From Deltaproteobacteria bacterium (GTDB lineage: Bacteria > Desulfobacterota > Syntrophia > Syntrophales > JACQWR01), in assembly GCA_026388415.1 (NCBI GenBank), contig JAPLJV010000044.1, positions 62,001-126,000 of the forward strand: a stretch of 64,000 bases of DNA, given 5' to 3'. The notes under the pieces are model-generated. The model had not been told where the DNA came from. It ran no database searches and saw only the letters and a program-made list of their open reading frames with translations. The position numbers were made by a program, and so were the translations under genes. Position 1 is the first letter of the stretch. Every line of letters starts with the position of its first letter. Of the stretch, positions 46,540 to 58,078 are shown in pieces.

Positions 46540-48041
46540 TTATGTACCAGCGTCGCCACTGTTCGATTCTCTTTGGTCAGGTATTTATTGGCTACCCGCG
46601 TTATATCGGCGGGTGTGATTTTTTCTATGAAATTGATGTGATTGACCAGATAACGATAATCTCCGGCCAACATTTCGTAGTACGAAAGCTTATTAGCCAG
46701 ACCGGAATTAGAAGCTAATCCTCTGATAAAATCGGCCTTGAGCTGGTTTTTGGTCTTTTCAATTTCTTGGCTCGATACCGCTTCCGTCTTTAATTTTTCG
46801 ATTTCCTGATAGATTGCGTTCTCCAATTCGGCGCTCGTATGGGGGTCGCGAGGTGTGGCAAAAATGGCAAACAGGTTCGGGTACCGGACGCCCGGCCAGC
46901 CGTTCGCCGCTTGGACGCTTTCGGCCAGACCCTTGGTTTCTACAATTGATTTATAAAGCCGGGAGGTCCTTCCCTGCGATAAAATGCTTTCGATGACATC
47001 AAAGACGTAGTCGTCAAAGGACGGTAACGTTGTTTTATGATAACCGATTGCGAGCTGCGGGCGGGCGGAAAAAGATACTTCGGCCCTCCTTTCGCCCTTT
47101 TGCGGAGGTTCGGCGCTGATGTGAACAGCCGATATTTTTTGGCGTTTGATGCCGCCGAAATATTTTTTTACAATTTTCATGGTGGCTGAGATATCAATGT
47201 CGCCGACGATGGCGATCACGGTATTATTGGGTGCGTGATAGCGGTTGAAGAAATCCCGCATATAATCGGGATTGAGAAATGACATATCCGATGGCCAGCC
47301 CAGGATCGGCCGTCCGTAAGGATGGGCCTGGAAAGCGGCCGCCTGGAACTGCTCCATCAGTTTGCCTTCGGGGTCGGATTCTACCGATTGCCGGCGCTCT
47401 TCCATAACCACATCGCGTTCGGTATAAAATTCACGAAATACGGGATGTTGCATGCGGTCGGCCTCGATGCGCGCCCAGAGTTCAATCTTGTTCGCCGGCA
47501 GACTGACCTGGTAGGTAGTGACATCCTGACCCGTGGAGGCATTCAGGCCGACGGCGCCGTTTTCCGTGTAGAGACGGTCTATTTCGTTGGACAGGATCAG
47601 CGGCTGGTGTTTTTTATGCAGTTCCGAGAGCTTTGTTTGCAGTTCTTCCATAAGCTTTTTATCTGCACCTTCCTCTTTCATCTTTTCCTGATCGAGGTGG
47701 GAACCCACCTGGTTTATCTGCTGCAGAATTCTTCTTTCGGCCGGATAGTTTTTGGCGCCGATTGTTTCTGTGCCCTTGAACATCAGGTGTTCCAGTAAAT
47801 GAGCAGTGCCGGTCGCCCCGTTGGCTTCATCAACGGCGCCGACCCGGTGTCTGATGTAGAGCGACACGGTGGGGCTCGTATGACGGGCAAGCATGAGGAC
47901 TATGAGGCCATTATCAAGGGTGTACTTCTTTACCTGTTTTTCCAGTTCGTAGGACCACAAGCGGGCCGGGGTGATAAAGACCAGAGTGAGCAGGATAAGT
48001 GTTGTCAATATGCGACTGTTGTAATTACCCGGAGTATTCAT
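46536..48041 (-). CDS. M16 family zinc metallopeptidase (active subunit)
   Basis: This 501-residue exported peptidase has a signal segment at about 11-30. The inverted zinc motif HxxEH is intact as HLLEH (His81, Glu84, His85), and the distal glutamate lies in ERDVVMEERR. The C-terminal Arg/Tyr pair of M16 proteins is visible in GRTSRLYKSIV. It is likely periplasmic. It is the last gene of a six-gene minus-strand operon whose second gene is a non-catalytic M16 paralogue, so the two should form a heterodimer. The stop overlaps the convergent glycosyltransferase gene by 4 bases. Confidence 0.92.
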   Translation of the reverse strand: MNTPGNYNSRILTTLILLTLVFITPARLWSYELEKQVKKYTLDNGLIVLMLARHTSPTVSLYIRHRVGAVDEANGATGTAHLLEHLMFKGTETIGAKNYPAERRILQQINQVGSHLDQEKMKEEGADKKLMEELQTKLSELHKKHQPLILSNEIDRLYTENGAVGLNASTGQDVTTYQVSLPANKIELWARIEADRMQHPVFREFYTERDVVMEERRQSVESDPEGKLMEQFQAAAFQAHPYGRPILGWPSDMSFLNPDYMRDFFNRYHAPNNTVIAIVGDIDISATMKIVKKYFGGIKRQKISAVHISAEPPQKGERRAEVSFSARPQLAIGYHKTTLPSFDDYVFDVIESILSQGRTSRLYKSIVETKGLAESVQAANGWPGVRYPNLFAIFATPRDPHTSAELENAIYQEIEKLKTEAVSSQEIEKTKNQLKADFIRGLASNSGLANKLSYYEMLAGDYRYLVNHINFIEKITPADITRVANKYLTKENRTVATLVHN

Positions 48042-48042
48042 A

Positions 48043-48270
48043 CTATTCGGCCTTTTCCTTTATAAAGTAGAAATACAATTGCAGGATCGAGTAAATAAAA
48101 CCGACAACGCTGATCAGCAACATCAAAGAGTGAGAAAAAAATGCCAAAACGAACTCAGCCGGATTTTTCAACTGATAAGCGCTGATCAGATTAACAACAG
48201 ATAAAGATAAGAACAAGACGGCCAGAACGGCAATCACAACGATTTTAATCCACCAGGTAAACGAGCCCAT
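48043..48270 (-). CDS. Small two-helix membrane protein
   Basis: This 75-residue protein has two predicted membrane helices (about 7-29 and 38-66) and a charged C-terminus (IKEKAE). No family recognised. It starts 15 bases after the radical SAM gene and ends 1 base before the active M16 gene, so it is translated as part of the operon. Confidence 0.65.
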   Translation of the reverse strand: MGSFTWWIKIVVIAVLAVLFLSLSVVNLISAYQLKNPAEFVLAFFSHSLMLLISVVGFIYSILQLYFYFIKEKAE

Positions 48271-48285
48271 ATCCTCTTTCCTATA

Positions 48286-49635
48286 TCAAGTGGGAAGTCG
48301 CGTCAATGATTTCAGCGATTGGTACATTTCATCAGTAAAATTATCTCCTTGGCAAGGCAGAAGCGTATTGTTGTGATACAGGGGTTCGGCCTCGATATTG
48401 AAGGGGGAAACCTGCACCGCCTCATCCCACAGAGCCGTGCCGGGGATGGGGGAATATTCCGCCAGAATGGGCTTTGCGCCGCATGATTTGACAAATAAGA
48501 TGCTTTCCCTCACCTCTGTTGCCGTTTGTTGAGGCAGACCGCAGAGGAGATAGATGCCGATTTCGTCTTGCCGGTAGCCCGCCTTAACCAAACATTGGAC
48601 AGCCTGCTGTAATTCGCTATTGGTGACCTTGCCGCCCGTCTCTTGCTGCCGTGCGATGTCCGCCGTTTCAAAGCCGAAACGAATGGTTTTAAATCCGGCC
48701 TTAAACATCAACATGGCGATTTCGTCGTTAACTTCCCGTATATGCAGGCCATTCGGGCAATGAAACTGCCAGGGGAGGTGATGTTTAATAATTTCTTCAA
48801 GTAAAGGGATGGCCATTTCCAGCGGTTGGACAAGAAAGGCGTCATCGTATAAAGAGAAATTTTGGACATGTAAGGACTGATGCCAGAACTCGAGTTCCGC
48901 AAAAACCTGGTCGGGGTCTCGCCGCAGAAACGAAGGATTTAAAATCCCGGAGGCGCAATAGGTACAAGTAAAAGGACACCCGCGTGAGGTCATTATGGGC
49001 AACTGGTCGGGGTGGTGGACAAGATCGTACGCCGGGTAGGGGCTGGAATCCAGATTGCCGGGATCGGCCGGGAAGGGCAAATCAACATTGAACTCTGCCT
49101 TCATCAGAGCGGCAATCGCTGCTTCCCCATTTCCCGACAGTACAAAATCCGCCCCGGACCGGGCAGCGTGCTGCGGGCAAAGGGTCGCGTAATTGCCTCC
49201 CATAACGACCGGCACTCCGGGCATGATTTCTTTTACAATGCTGATAGTCTCAAATACCCCTGGGTACCAGTAGGTCATCATCGAGGTGATCATAATCATC
49301 TGAGGCTGGGGCAAATTCAGCAGCATGGCGCGCAAAATGTGCGGCGCCAGGCCATAGCGGTGATATTTTTTCGGGATACTTTTTAAGGCCGCCGGTTTGG
49401 TAATCGTCTCTCTGAAATACTTGCCCTGGCCGTCCGCAAAACGACGGGGAGCGCGAGGCGAGAGCTCCTTTCTCATCTGCGGATTCCAGGGATCCAGGCA
49501 ATCAATTAACTCGACGTGATAACCGTTATTGCGTAAAAAAGAGCCGATATAAAGCAGCCCTAATGGCTTAATCCAATAGTCAAAGGCGGCAAAGTCATGT
49601 ATCCAGGGGTTGATGAGCAGGATTGTTTTATTCAT
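48286..49635 (-). CDS. B12-binding-type radical SAM protein
   Basis: The N-terminal 200 residues of this 449-residue enzyme form a cobalamin-binding-like Rossmann region (LLINPW, GLLYIGSFLRNNGYHVELID, VPVVMGGNYATLCP). The radical SAM core follows with cluster cysteines in SRGCPFTCTYC. Later motifs FGFETAD and YLLCGLPQQT are typical of the class. The cobalamin-contact DxHxxG motif is not obvious, so true B12 binding is uncertain. Related proteins methylate or rearrange unactivated carbons. It lies between an M20 hydrolase and a small membrane protein in the operon. Confidence 0.88.
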   Translation of the reverse strand: MNKTILLINPWIHDFAAFDYWIKPLGLLYIGSFLRNNGYHVELIDCLDPWNPQMRKELSPRAPRRFADGQGKYFRETITKPAALKSIPKKYHRYGLAPHILRAMLLNLPQPQMIMITSMMTYWYPGVFETISIVKEIMPGVPVVMGGNYATLCPQHAARSGADFVLSGNGEAAIAALMKAEFNVDLPFPADPGNLDSSPYPAYDLVHHPDQLPIMTSRGCPFTCTYCASGILNPSFLRRDPDQVFAELEFWHQSLHVQNFSLYDDAFLVQPLEMAIPLLEEIIKHHLPWQFHCPNGLHIREVNDEIAMLMFKAGFKTIRFGFETADIARQQETGGKVTNSELQQAVQCLVKAGYRQDEIGIYLLCGLPQQTATEVRESILFVKSCGAKPILAEYSPIPGTALWDEAVQVSPFNIEAEPLYHNNTLLPCQGDNFTDEMYQSLKSLTRLPT

Positions 49636-49650
49636 TATTCAGACGCTGCT

Positions 49651-50892
49651 TCAATATTGCAGGCACAGGTGGGCGTACACCTTTGCGTTTCCCAGCATGT
49701 TAACAATGAGGCAGGATTCGTCGGGCTGGTGGGCGGTTTGGGTCATCCGGCACCAGACAGCCACGGGATAGCCGCGTTGGCGAAAATGGGCAGCCACGGT
49801 TCCAGCCCCGATACCGGCAGGTGTTGCCTCGACCTCGTAGACATCGCGGATGGCTTGCTGCAGGGCCGTCACGACGGAGGCATCGTTGGGGGTTGGAGGA
49901 GGCGCCTGGATCTGCTGCACGGGTGTGATTTCAATCGTGACGCCAAAGCGCTGTTCAATTTCATCCGCCATGGCGCGGATGGCCGACAAGACCCCTGTCA
50001 ATGGATAGACCGGCAACACGCGGCAGTCTAAATAAAAGACGTCGCTGCCCGGTATGGTGTTGACGTTGGGTACGTTGGCCTCCTTCTTTGTCGGCTGGAA
50101 GGTGCTGGCCGGCGGTTCGTAAAGCTGATCCTGGGCGCCTAACAGCTCATGCAGATCGTTCAGACGCACGACCAAGTGGGAGGCGGCCAGAAAGGCATTT
50201 TTCCCGAGGTCTGGTTTACTGGCGTGGCATTGTTTGCCTGCGGTCTTGATCTGCAGCCAGAGGATGCTTTTTTCCGCCACTTCAATAATGCTTCCCTCAT
50301 CATTACCCGAATCGGGCACCACGATCAGGTCGGATTTCAGAAACGGGTTGTCAGCGTGGGTGAGTACATAATCCAGGCCCATGAGGCTGGAAGTTTCTTC
50401 ATCGGCGACAAAGGCGAGCCCAAAACTCTTCTCCGGTACGATACCCTCGTCTAAGAAAGCCTTGGCAGCAAAAATTGATGCCACCATATCCTGCTGATTG
50501 TCTTCCACACCCCGGCCAAAAATCTTGCCGTCTTTAACGTAGCCCTGGTACGGGTCATGACTCCAGAGGTTCAATTCACCGGGCGGCACGATGTCCATGT
50601 GCGTCAATATCCAGACCCTTTGGCTCTGGTCTTTTCCCGGCAGGGCGACGAGCAGGTTCGGACGGATACCCGATGATACATGCGGGTCAGGGGCGTTTAT
50701 CTCCCGGACCGGTGGGAAACCGAACTTTTGGAGGCAGGAAAGGATCAGGCGCGATTTCTCCAGCTCGCCGTGGCCGCAGTTCTCTGGTCCAAGAGCGGGA
50801 ACCGCAGTCAGGGAATACTGCATCTCTATCATGGTCTCGGCGTAGGAATCTATCCTTGCGGCCAAGCGTGCAAAAAGGCGGGCGTCAATCAT
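49651..50892 (-). CDS. M20 family metallohydrolase (peptidase/deacylase)
   Basis: This 413-residue dinuclear zinc hydrolase of the ArgE/DapE/CPG2 group has its metal and catalytic residues in ILTHMDIVPPG, FGRGVEDNQQD and FVADEETSS, followed by the dimerisation insert. Typical substrates are N-acyl amino acids or dipeptides. ATG 50892 overlaps the upstream M16 stop (ATGATTGA), so translation is coupled. No signal peptide, so it is cytoplasmic. The substrate cannot be named. Confidence 0.92.
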   Translation of the reverse strand: MIDARLFARLAARIDSYAETMIEMQYSLTAVPALGPENCGHGELEKSRLILSCLQKFGFPPVREINAPDPHVSSGIRPNLLVALPGKDQSQRVWILTHMDIVPPGELNLWSHDPYQGYVKDGKIFGRGVEDNQQDMVASIFAAKAFLDEGIVPEKSFGLAFVADEETSSLMGLDYVLTHADNPFLKSDLIVVPDSGNDEGSIIEVAEKSILWLQIKTAGKQCHASKPDLGKNAFLAASHLVVRLNDLHELLGAQDQLYEPPASTFQPTKKEANVPNVNTIPGSDVFYLDCRVLPVYPLTGVLSAIRAMADEIEQRFGVTIEITPVQQIQAPPPTPNDASVVTALQQAIRDVYEVEATPAGIGAGTVAAHFRQRGYPVAVWCRMTQTAHQPDESCLIVNMLGNAKVYAHLCLQY

Positions 50893-52315
50893 GGGGCACC
50901 AACGTTTCCACCCTGCCAAAAGCGGTTAATGGTTGGTCAAAGTCTTTTTCCTGGCCCATTACCAGGGTGACAGTTTCTTCCGGCAGAAGATAACGGCCGG
51001 CCACCCTGGCGACTTCTTCACTACTCACTCTGGTGATCCTGTCTTGATAGGTAAGCAGGTAATCCTGGGGCAGTTGATCAAATTCCAGCATTAGTTGCTG
51101 TTTGGCTATCTGTTCGGTCGAACGGAAAGAAAATATGAAGCTGTTGTTGAGGGATTTTTTTGCCCAGGCGAGTTCCCCGGCGCCGATGGATTCGCTTTTT
51201 ATCCTGGCCGTAATGGATCTCAGGAGGGATAATGCTTTGCCCGTGGTGGACGACTTGGTCATGGCATAAGTTCCGAGAACTCCATAATCACCTTTGGGCC
51301 GGTAAAAACTGCCGGCGCTATAGGCAAGCCCCAGATTGGTCCGGATTTCCTGAAAGATGCGGGAACGAAACCCACCGCTTCCGAGGATGAAATCCAACAC
51401 CGTAAAGGGATAGAAATCGGCGCTTTTCTTCGCGGGTGCAAATCTCCCGGTGATCACGACCGATTGCGGTACATCCTTGGCGAGATAGAAGAGACCTGCC
51501 TGCAAGCTATTGGGCGGCGGTAGAATCTCTGCCGGTGTTCCCTTTTTTGGCCAGTTGCCGAAATATTTTTCCAGCAGGGCAAGAGCCTCCGGTTTGGTAA
51601 TGTCTCCGGTGATGGCGACCATTATATTGTCAGGGTTATAATAACGCTGGTGGAATTGCTGCAGATCGTCGCGCGTGATTTTTTTCACCGACGTCAGGGA
51701 GGGGAGCCTGCCGCGCGGATTGCCTCTATACAGGACGCGGTTGAATTCCCGGAAGGCAAACTGCTGGTGATCGTCGCCGATCCTCCTTAATTCTTCCATC
51801 TTCAAGTTCCTGGCCAGTAGTAATTTATCTTCTGCAAAGACAGGTTGCCTCACGATCCGGGACAATATCTCCATGCCGCGGTCCAGGTTATTCTTCAGGC
51901 TGGAGAAACTGATAGTGCAGTTCTCCATTTGTGCCGCTAAATTGATATCAATCGCGAGCGCTTCCAGCTCCTCGTCTATCTCCGTGCCGCTCATCAGCTC
52001 CGTACCGCCGGTGCGCATCAGCGTGCCCGTTAATTCGGCCAGACCTTCTTTGCCGTCCGGATCAAAATATGCCCCGGCCTTCATGACGGCGTGGATGTTG
52101 ACGAGCGGCAGTTCGTGATCCGCAAGGATATAAATAATCATGCCGTTGGGTAGCTTTAACCGTTCCGCCTGAGGCGGTTTAAACTGCAAGGCCGGGTAGG
52201 TCAGGCTGTCGGGACGGGTCAAATGCAGATACTGGGACTGAGACTGTGCCGGAGCTGAAGTTGCCGCAGCAAGAAAGAAAATTAAACATAGGATCAAGAA
52301 ACGATAATTTGTCAT
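50885..52315 (-). CDS. M16 family peptidase-like protein lacking the zinc motif
   Basis: This 476-residue exported protein has a signal peptide (1-23). It keeps the M16 fold (ADHELPLVNIHAVMKAGAYFD; YNPDNIMVAITGDI; RSRIFQEIRTNLGLAYSAG) but the HxxEH position reads GLAELTG, so zinc cannot bind there. The C-terminal Arg and Tyr used for substrate binding are kept. In heterodimeric M16 peptidases the inactive partner supplies exactly these residues, so it should pair with the active M16 encoded at 46536. It lies 14 bases downstream of the S1-domain gene. Confidence 0.9.
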   Translation of the reverse strand: MTNYRFLILCLIFFLAAATSAPAQSQSQYLHLTRPDSLTYPALQFKPPQAERLKLPNGMIIYILADHELPLVNIHAVMKAGAYFDPDGKEGLAELTGTLMRTGGTELMSGTEIDEELEALAIDINLAAQMENCTISFSSLKNNLDRGMEILSRIVRQPVFAEDKLLLARNLKMEELRRIGDDHQQFAFREFNRVLYRGNPRGRLPSLTSVKKITRDDLQQFHQRYYNPDNIMVAITGDITKPEALALLEKYFGNWPKKGTPAEILPPPNSLQAGLFYLAKDVPQSVVITGRFAPAKKSADFYPFTVLDFILGSGGFRSRIFQEIRTNLGLAYSAGSFYRPKGDYGVLGTYAMTKSSTTGKALSLLRSITARIKSESIGAGELAWAKKSLNNSFIFSFRSTEQIAKQQLMLEFDQLPQDYLLTYQDRITRVSSEEVARVAGRYLLPEETVTLVMGQEKDFDQPLTAFGRVETLVPHD

Positions 52316-52329
52316 CTATAATGCTTAAC

Positions 52330-53571
52330 TTACTTATCCCGTTTATCGGGGTTCGATTTTGGGGGATATTTTGATTTCAGCAGATCTCCCAGAGAACCGA
52401 AGGAAGTTGATTTTGCCTCTCCCATGTATTTAAGCAGGTCTTCGACCTTCTCTGCATTTTCCCCTGTTCCTGGCGTCTCAGCCCCCTCGCCGTCAGTCGC
52501 AGCCAATGTAAGGGAGATGCGTTTTTTCTCAACGTCAATCGCTTCAATGCGCACCTCTACCGACTGACCTTTCGCGAGTATTTCGTTGGCATGTTTGATG
52601 CGTTTTCCTTTGGCCAGTTTGGAAATATGGATGAGACCTTCCACGCCGGCCGAAAGTGAGACAAAGGCGCCGAAATTGGTCAGGGAGGAGACGCGACCGG
52701 TCAGGCAGGCCCCCTTGGAGAAGTTTTTCTCGATATTTGTCCAGGGATCGGCCAGGTTGGCTTTGAGACTCAAAGAAATTTTGTCCGCATCCCAGTCTAA
52801 TTTTAAGATGGATAGAGAAAGTTCATCTCCTACCGCAAGCAGACTATTAATATCAGCCGCTCTGTCCCAACCTATTTCAGAGAGGGGAAGCAACCCCTGG
52901 ATGCCGCCGATATCAACGAAGGCGCCGAAATTGTGCAGGGACATGACCTTGCCCGTAACTATCATCCCCTCTTTCAGTACTTCTTTCAGGCCTTCTTTAT
53001 GCTTGGCTTTTTCCTCTTGCAGGATCTCGCGGTGGGAGATTATCACGTTACGTCCCTGTTCGGCATATTCCATGATCTTGAAGGGTAAAGTCTTTCCTAT
53101 GTAATCCGCAACGTTTTCACTTCTGGGCAGCCCGGTTTGTGAGAAGGGACAAAAGGCCCGGACATCGCCCGCAATGACGACCTCCAATCCGCCCTTGGTT
53201 TCTTTGGAGATCTTTCCTTCGATGGGTATGCCGCTATGCCAGGCGTCCTCCAGATATGCCTTGGCGGCATCGCCGCGGCCAATCTTGCAGGTGAAAAGTT
53301 TTTCACTATTCCGGGAGGAAAGAAAGTAAACGGTGACTGTTTCGCCTTCCTTTACGGTCAGATTGCCCTCGGGGTCGAGGTATTCCTTGCGGTCTATATA
53401 GCCTTCACTCTTGCCGCCCAGATCAATGAAGATCCATTCAGGTGAGAGCTTGACGATGCGGGCCTGCACCTTTTGTCCGGGCTGCAGCCACTCTTTTTCA
53501 AGCGGATTTTCGGCCATAAATTCCGCAAAACTCTTTTCCTCAACAATTCCGACCTGTTCCTGATTATCCAT
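52330..53571 (-). CDS. S1 RNA-binding domain protein (ribosomal protein S1-like)
   Basis: This 413-residue protein has four S1 OB-fold domains (about 28-95, 110-178, 195-265, 280-350) separated by short linkers. The pattern GxVxxxxxFGAFVDIGGIQGLLP in the third and NFGAFVSLSAGVEGLIHISK in the fourth are the best matches. It is shorter than the six-domain RpsA of E. coli but similar to S1 homologues in many other bacteria. It probably binds mRNA on the ribosome. AAAAGGA precedes the start. As first gene of the operon it is functionally distinct from the peptidases that follow. Confidence 0.9.
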   Translation of the reverse strand: MDNQEQVGIVEEKSFAEFMAENPLEKEWLQPGQKVQARIVKLSPEWIFIDLGGKSEGYIDRKEYLDPEGNLTVKEGETVTVYFLSSRNSEKLFTCKIGRGDAAKAYLEDAWHSGIPIEGKISKETKGGLEVVIAGDVRAFCPFSQTGLPRSENVADYIGKTLPFKIMEYAEQGRNVIISHREILQEEKAKHKEGLKEVLKEGMIVTGKVMSLHNFGAFVDIGGIQGLLPLSEIGWDRAADINSLLAVGDELSLSILKLDWDADKISLSLKANLADPWTNIEKNFSKGACLTGRVSSLTNFGAFVSLSAGVEGLIHISKLAKGKRIKHANEILAKGQSVEVRIEAIDVEKKRISLTLAATDGEGAETPGTGENAEKVEDLLKYMGEAKSTSFGSLGDLLKSKYPPKSNPDKRDK

Positions 53572-53651
53572 GAAGTCCTTTTTACTTGTTTAATGATGGC
53601 GCTGGCGTGTTAGATACAACAACCGCTTGAATATTACAACAGCTTATTTAC

Positions 53652-53681
53652 TTGACACTGGAAGACTCTATTTCTTATACT
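53652..53681 (+). promoter_or_regulatory. Promoter of the adenine deaminase-like gene
   Basis: TTGACA (53652-53657), an 18-base spacer and TATACT (53676-53681) give a strong sigma-70 match. Predicted start is near 53689, leaving a 75-base leader. Confidence 0.6.
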
Positions 53682-53763
53682 CCGGCGCCTGCCGAGGCAA
53701 ACAATGCTCACAGCGATTGTTTAAATCTTGTCATTTCATCGGAGTAAGGGAAGGAGAATATCC

Positions 53764-55542
53764 ATGGCCATATCAGGAACATTACCCCTCATGGGCAATA
53801 AAGAAGCCGCAGTATTAATGCAGGTGGCTCTTGGTCGCGTCCCGGCGGATCTCGCCATCGTCCACGCCCGGCTGGCAAATGTTTATACCTGCGAGATCCT
53901 GGAAGACTATGCCGTGACCGTAAAAGGAAAATGGATCGCCTACGTCGGCCCGGCGCCGGAAGCTAACATCGGAGCTGAGACCGTCGTCATTGATGCTCAA
54001 GGCTTGACGGTGATTCCCGGTTTTATTGATGGTCACATCCACCTGGCCCCCCTGTTTGACGCTGCGGAGTTTTCGCGCTATGCGATCAAAGGCGGTACGA
54101 CGACGATCATCGCCGAGACGATGGAACCATTTCCCGTCGGCGGTTACGAAGGCGTACTGGATTTTCTCGATGCTTTCCAGGATCAGCCTCTGAAGGTATA
54201 TGCCACCGTGGCGGCCATGGTTTCGATCAGCCGGACCTGTAACGGCGTGCCACTGGCAACACTCAAAAAGCTCCTTAAACGCGATGACGTCCTGGGTTTG
54301 GGCGAGTCCTATTGGCAGGCTGTTTTACAGAATCCGGACCAGTTTCTGCCCCTTTATGAGGAGACCCTGCGGTGCGGAAAGGTCGTAGAAGGTCATTCGG
54401 CCGGCGCGGGCGGCAGAAAATTGGTGGCCTATGTGGCGACGGGTGTTTCTTCCTGCCATGAGCCGATAACTGCCGAAGAAGTGCGGGAAAGATTGCGCTT
54501 GGGGATTTATGTAATGGTCAGGGAGGGGAGCATCAGGCGCGAGCTCGCAGCCGTGGCCCGCGTAAAAGATATGTCTGTTGATCTGCGCCGATTGATCCTG
54601 GTCACCGACGGTATTGATCCCAAGGATTTGATCGAGAAGGGTTATATGGAATATGTTGTTCAGAAGGCGATTAATGTCGGCTTCGCCCCCCTGGATGCGA
54701 TCCGGATGGCAACACTGAATGTGGCCGAGCATTTCTCCCTTGATGGCCTCATGGGAGGCATTGCTCCCGGTAAGTACGCTGATATGTTGATTATACCCGA
54801 TTTACAGACCATCCAGCCTTGGTACGTAATCAGCAGCGGTAAAATCGTAGCCAAAAATGACGAGCTGCTTGTTTTGCCGCCGAAGCCTGTCTATAGCGCG
54901 GCGAGTTGCCATAGTATCCATCTTCCTGCCGAACTCAGGCCGGAGGATTTTGCCATCCTGGCCGACCGTAATCTTTCCCAAGTCAAGGTTCGCGTGATTG
55001 ATCAAATAACCGATCTGGTGACGGCGGAATTGCAAATGGAGATGCCGGTTATGGATGGCCAGATAAAGGCCGATATTAATCAGGATATCATCAAGGTGGC
55101 GGCCATTGACCGAACTAACTGTCCGGGCCGGAAATTTGTCGGATTGTTACGCGGATTTAAAATGCGCTCGGGCGCCTTTGCGACCAGTGCGGCCTGGGAC
55201 ACATCGGATATCATCGTGGTTGGCGCCAGTGAGGCGGACATGGCCCTCGCCGTCAACCGCATCCATGCCCTGCAAGGAGGAACAGTAGTTTGTGCCGGGG
55301 GAAGGATTCTGGCCGAGTTTCCCCTGCCCATTTTCGGTCTGATCTCCCCTTTGCCGATGGATATCCTTGCCGTACAGATGGACGCGATAACGGCAGCCGC
55401 TCAAGGGCTGGGCATCCCTTTCAGCAATCCTTTTTTAACTCTGGTTACCCTGACCGGGGCGGCGATCCCTTACCTTCGCATCTGCGAAGAGGGGCTGGTA
55501 AATCTGAAAGACGGGAAAACTCTGGGCGTGATCGTGCCCTGA
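53764..55542 (+). CDS. ade: Adenine deaminase-like amidohydrolase
   Basis: This metal-dependent amidohydrolase of 592 residues has the adenine deaminase domain layout. The metal motif GFIDGHIHLAP, the GTTTIIAE segment, GLGESYWQAV, and ILVTDGIDP are visible, plus an Ade C-terminal domain with SAAWDTSDIIVVGAS and LPLPIFGLISPLP. Classical Ade has GLGEMMN and HIESS, so this is a divergent subfamily and the substrate may not be adenine. AAGGGAAGGAG before ATG 53764 decides the start. Confidence 0.85.
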   Translation: MAISGTLPLMGNKEAAVLMQVALGRVPADLAIVHARLANVYTCEILEDYAVTVKGKWIAYVGPAPEANIGAETVVIDAQGLTVIPGFIDGHIHLAPLFDAAEFSRYAIKGGTTTIIAETMEPFPVGGYEGVLDFLDAFQDQPLKVYATVAAMVSISRTCNGVPLATLKKLLKRDDVLGLGESYWQAVLQNPDQFLPLYEETLRCGKVVEGHSAGAGGRKLVAYVATGVSSCHEPITAEEVRERLRLGIYVMVREGSIRRELAAVARVKDMSVDLRRLILVTDGIDPKDLIEKGYMEYVVQKAINVGFAPLDAIRMATLNVAEHFSLDGLMGGIAPGKYADMLIIPDLQTIQPWYVISSGKIVAKNDELLVLPPKPVYSAASCHSIHLPAELRPEDFAILADRNLSQVKVRVIDQITDLVTAELQMEMPVMDGQIKADINQDIIKVAAIDRTNCPGRKFVGLLRGFKMRSGAFATSAAWDTSDIIVVGASEADMALAVNRIHALQGGTVVCAGGRILAEFPLPIFGLISPLPMDILAVQMDAITAAAQGLGIPFSNPFLTLVTLTGAAIPYLRICEEGLVNLKDGKTLGVIVP

Positions 55543-55586
55543 ATATAACGGCCTCGTCAAAAGTCGAAAATGCCGAAGAAGTGAGG

Positions 55587-55634
55587 GCTTGTCGCTGCTT
55601 ATATATCCGTGCGGAAATATAAGCAGCGACAAGC
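55587..55634. repeat. Perfect 18-base inverted repeat between ade and ligA
   Basis: GCTTGTCGCTGCTTATAT (55587-55604) is exactly complementary to 55617-55634, with a 12-base centre that itself nearly closes (TCCG/CGGA). It lies 45 bases after the ade stop and is followed by a T-rich stretch. It could be a terminator of unusual length or the remains of a miniature mobile element. Confidence 0.7.
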
Positions 55635-55720
55635 TCCGTATTTTATGTTATATATCTTCCCCCCGTTCAGCTATTCCTCTCAGGGGGGAGTAAATGACCG
55701 CACGTCTGCTCATCATCTAA

Positions 55721-57784
<2,064 letters not shown>

Positions 57785-57789
57785 TGGCT

Positions 57790-58062
57790 ATGAAAAGATG
57801 GCATTTTTTGATTACTGGCAAGGTTCAGGGCGTTTTTTTTCGTGCCCACATGCAGCGGGTAGCCGAGTCGCTGGGCTTTACCGGCTGGGTTAAAAACCTT
57901 CCCGATGGCAGTGTCGAAGCCATTGTGGAAGGTTCCGAAATCAACCTGGCCGCCCTGCTGGACTGGTGCCAGGAAGGGCCGCCCTGCGCCGATGTCAGCC
58001 AGATTGAAGTGACAGAAGAACCATACAAAGGCGATTACACGGACTTCAGCATCCGTCATTAG
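57790..58062 (+). CDS. acyP: Acylphosphatase
   Basis: This 90-residue enzyme hydrolyses acyl-phosphates such as acetyl- or carbamoyl-phosphate. The catalytic arginine is in KVQGVFFRAHMQR and the asparagine in GWVKNLPDGSVE. GGAG at 57778-57781 fits ATG 57790 best (8-base spacing); ATG 57784 overlaps the ligA stop and is the alternative, adding two residues. It is probably translationally linked to ligA. Confidence 0.95.
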   Translation: MKRWHFLITGKVQGVFFRAHMQRVAESLGFTGWVKNLPDGSVEAIVEGSEINLAALLDWCQEGPPCADVSQIEVTEEPYKGDYTDFSIRH

Positions 58063-58078
58063 TAAGTTAACGTTATCG

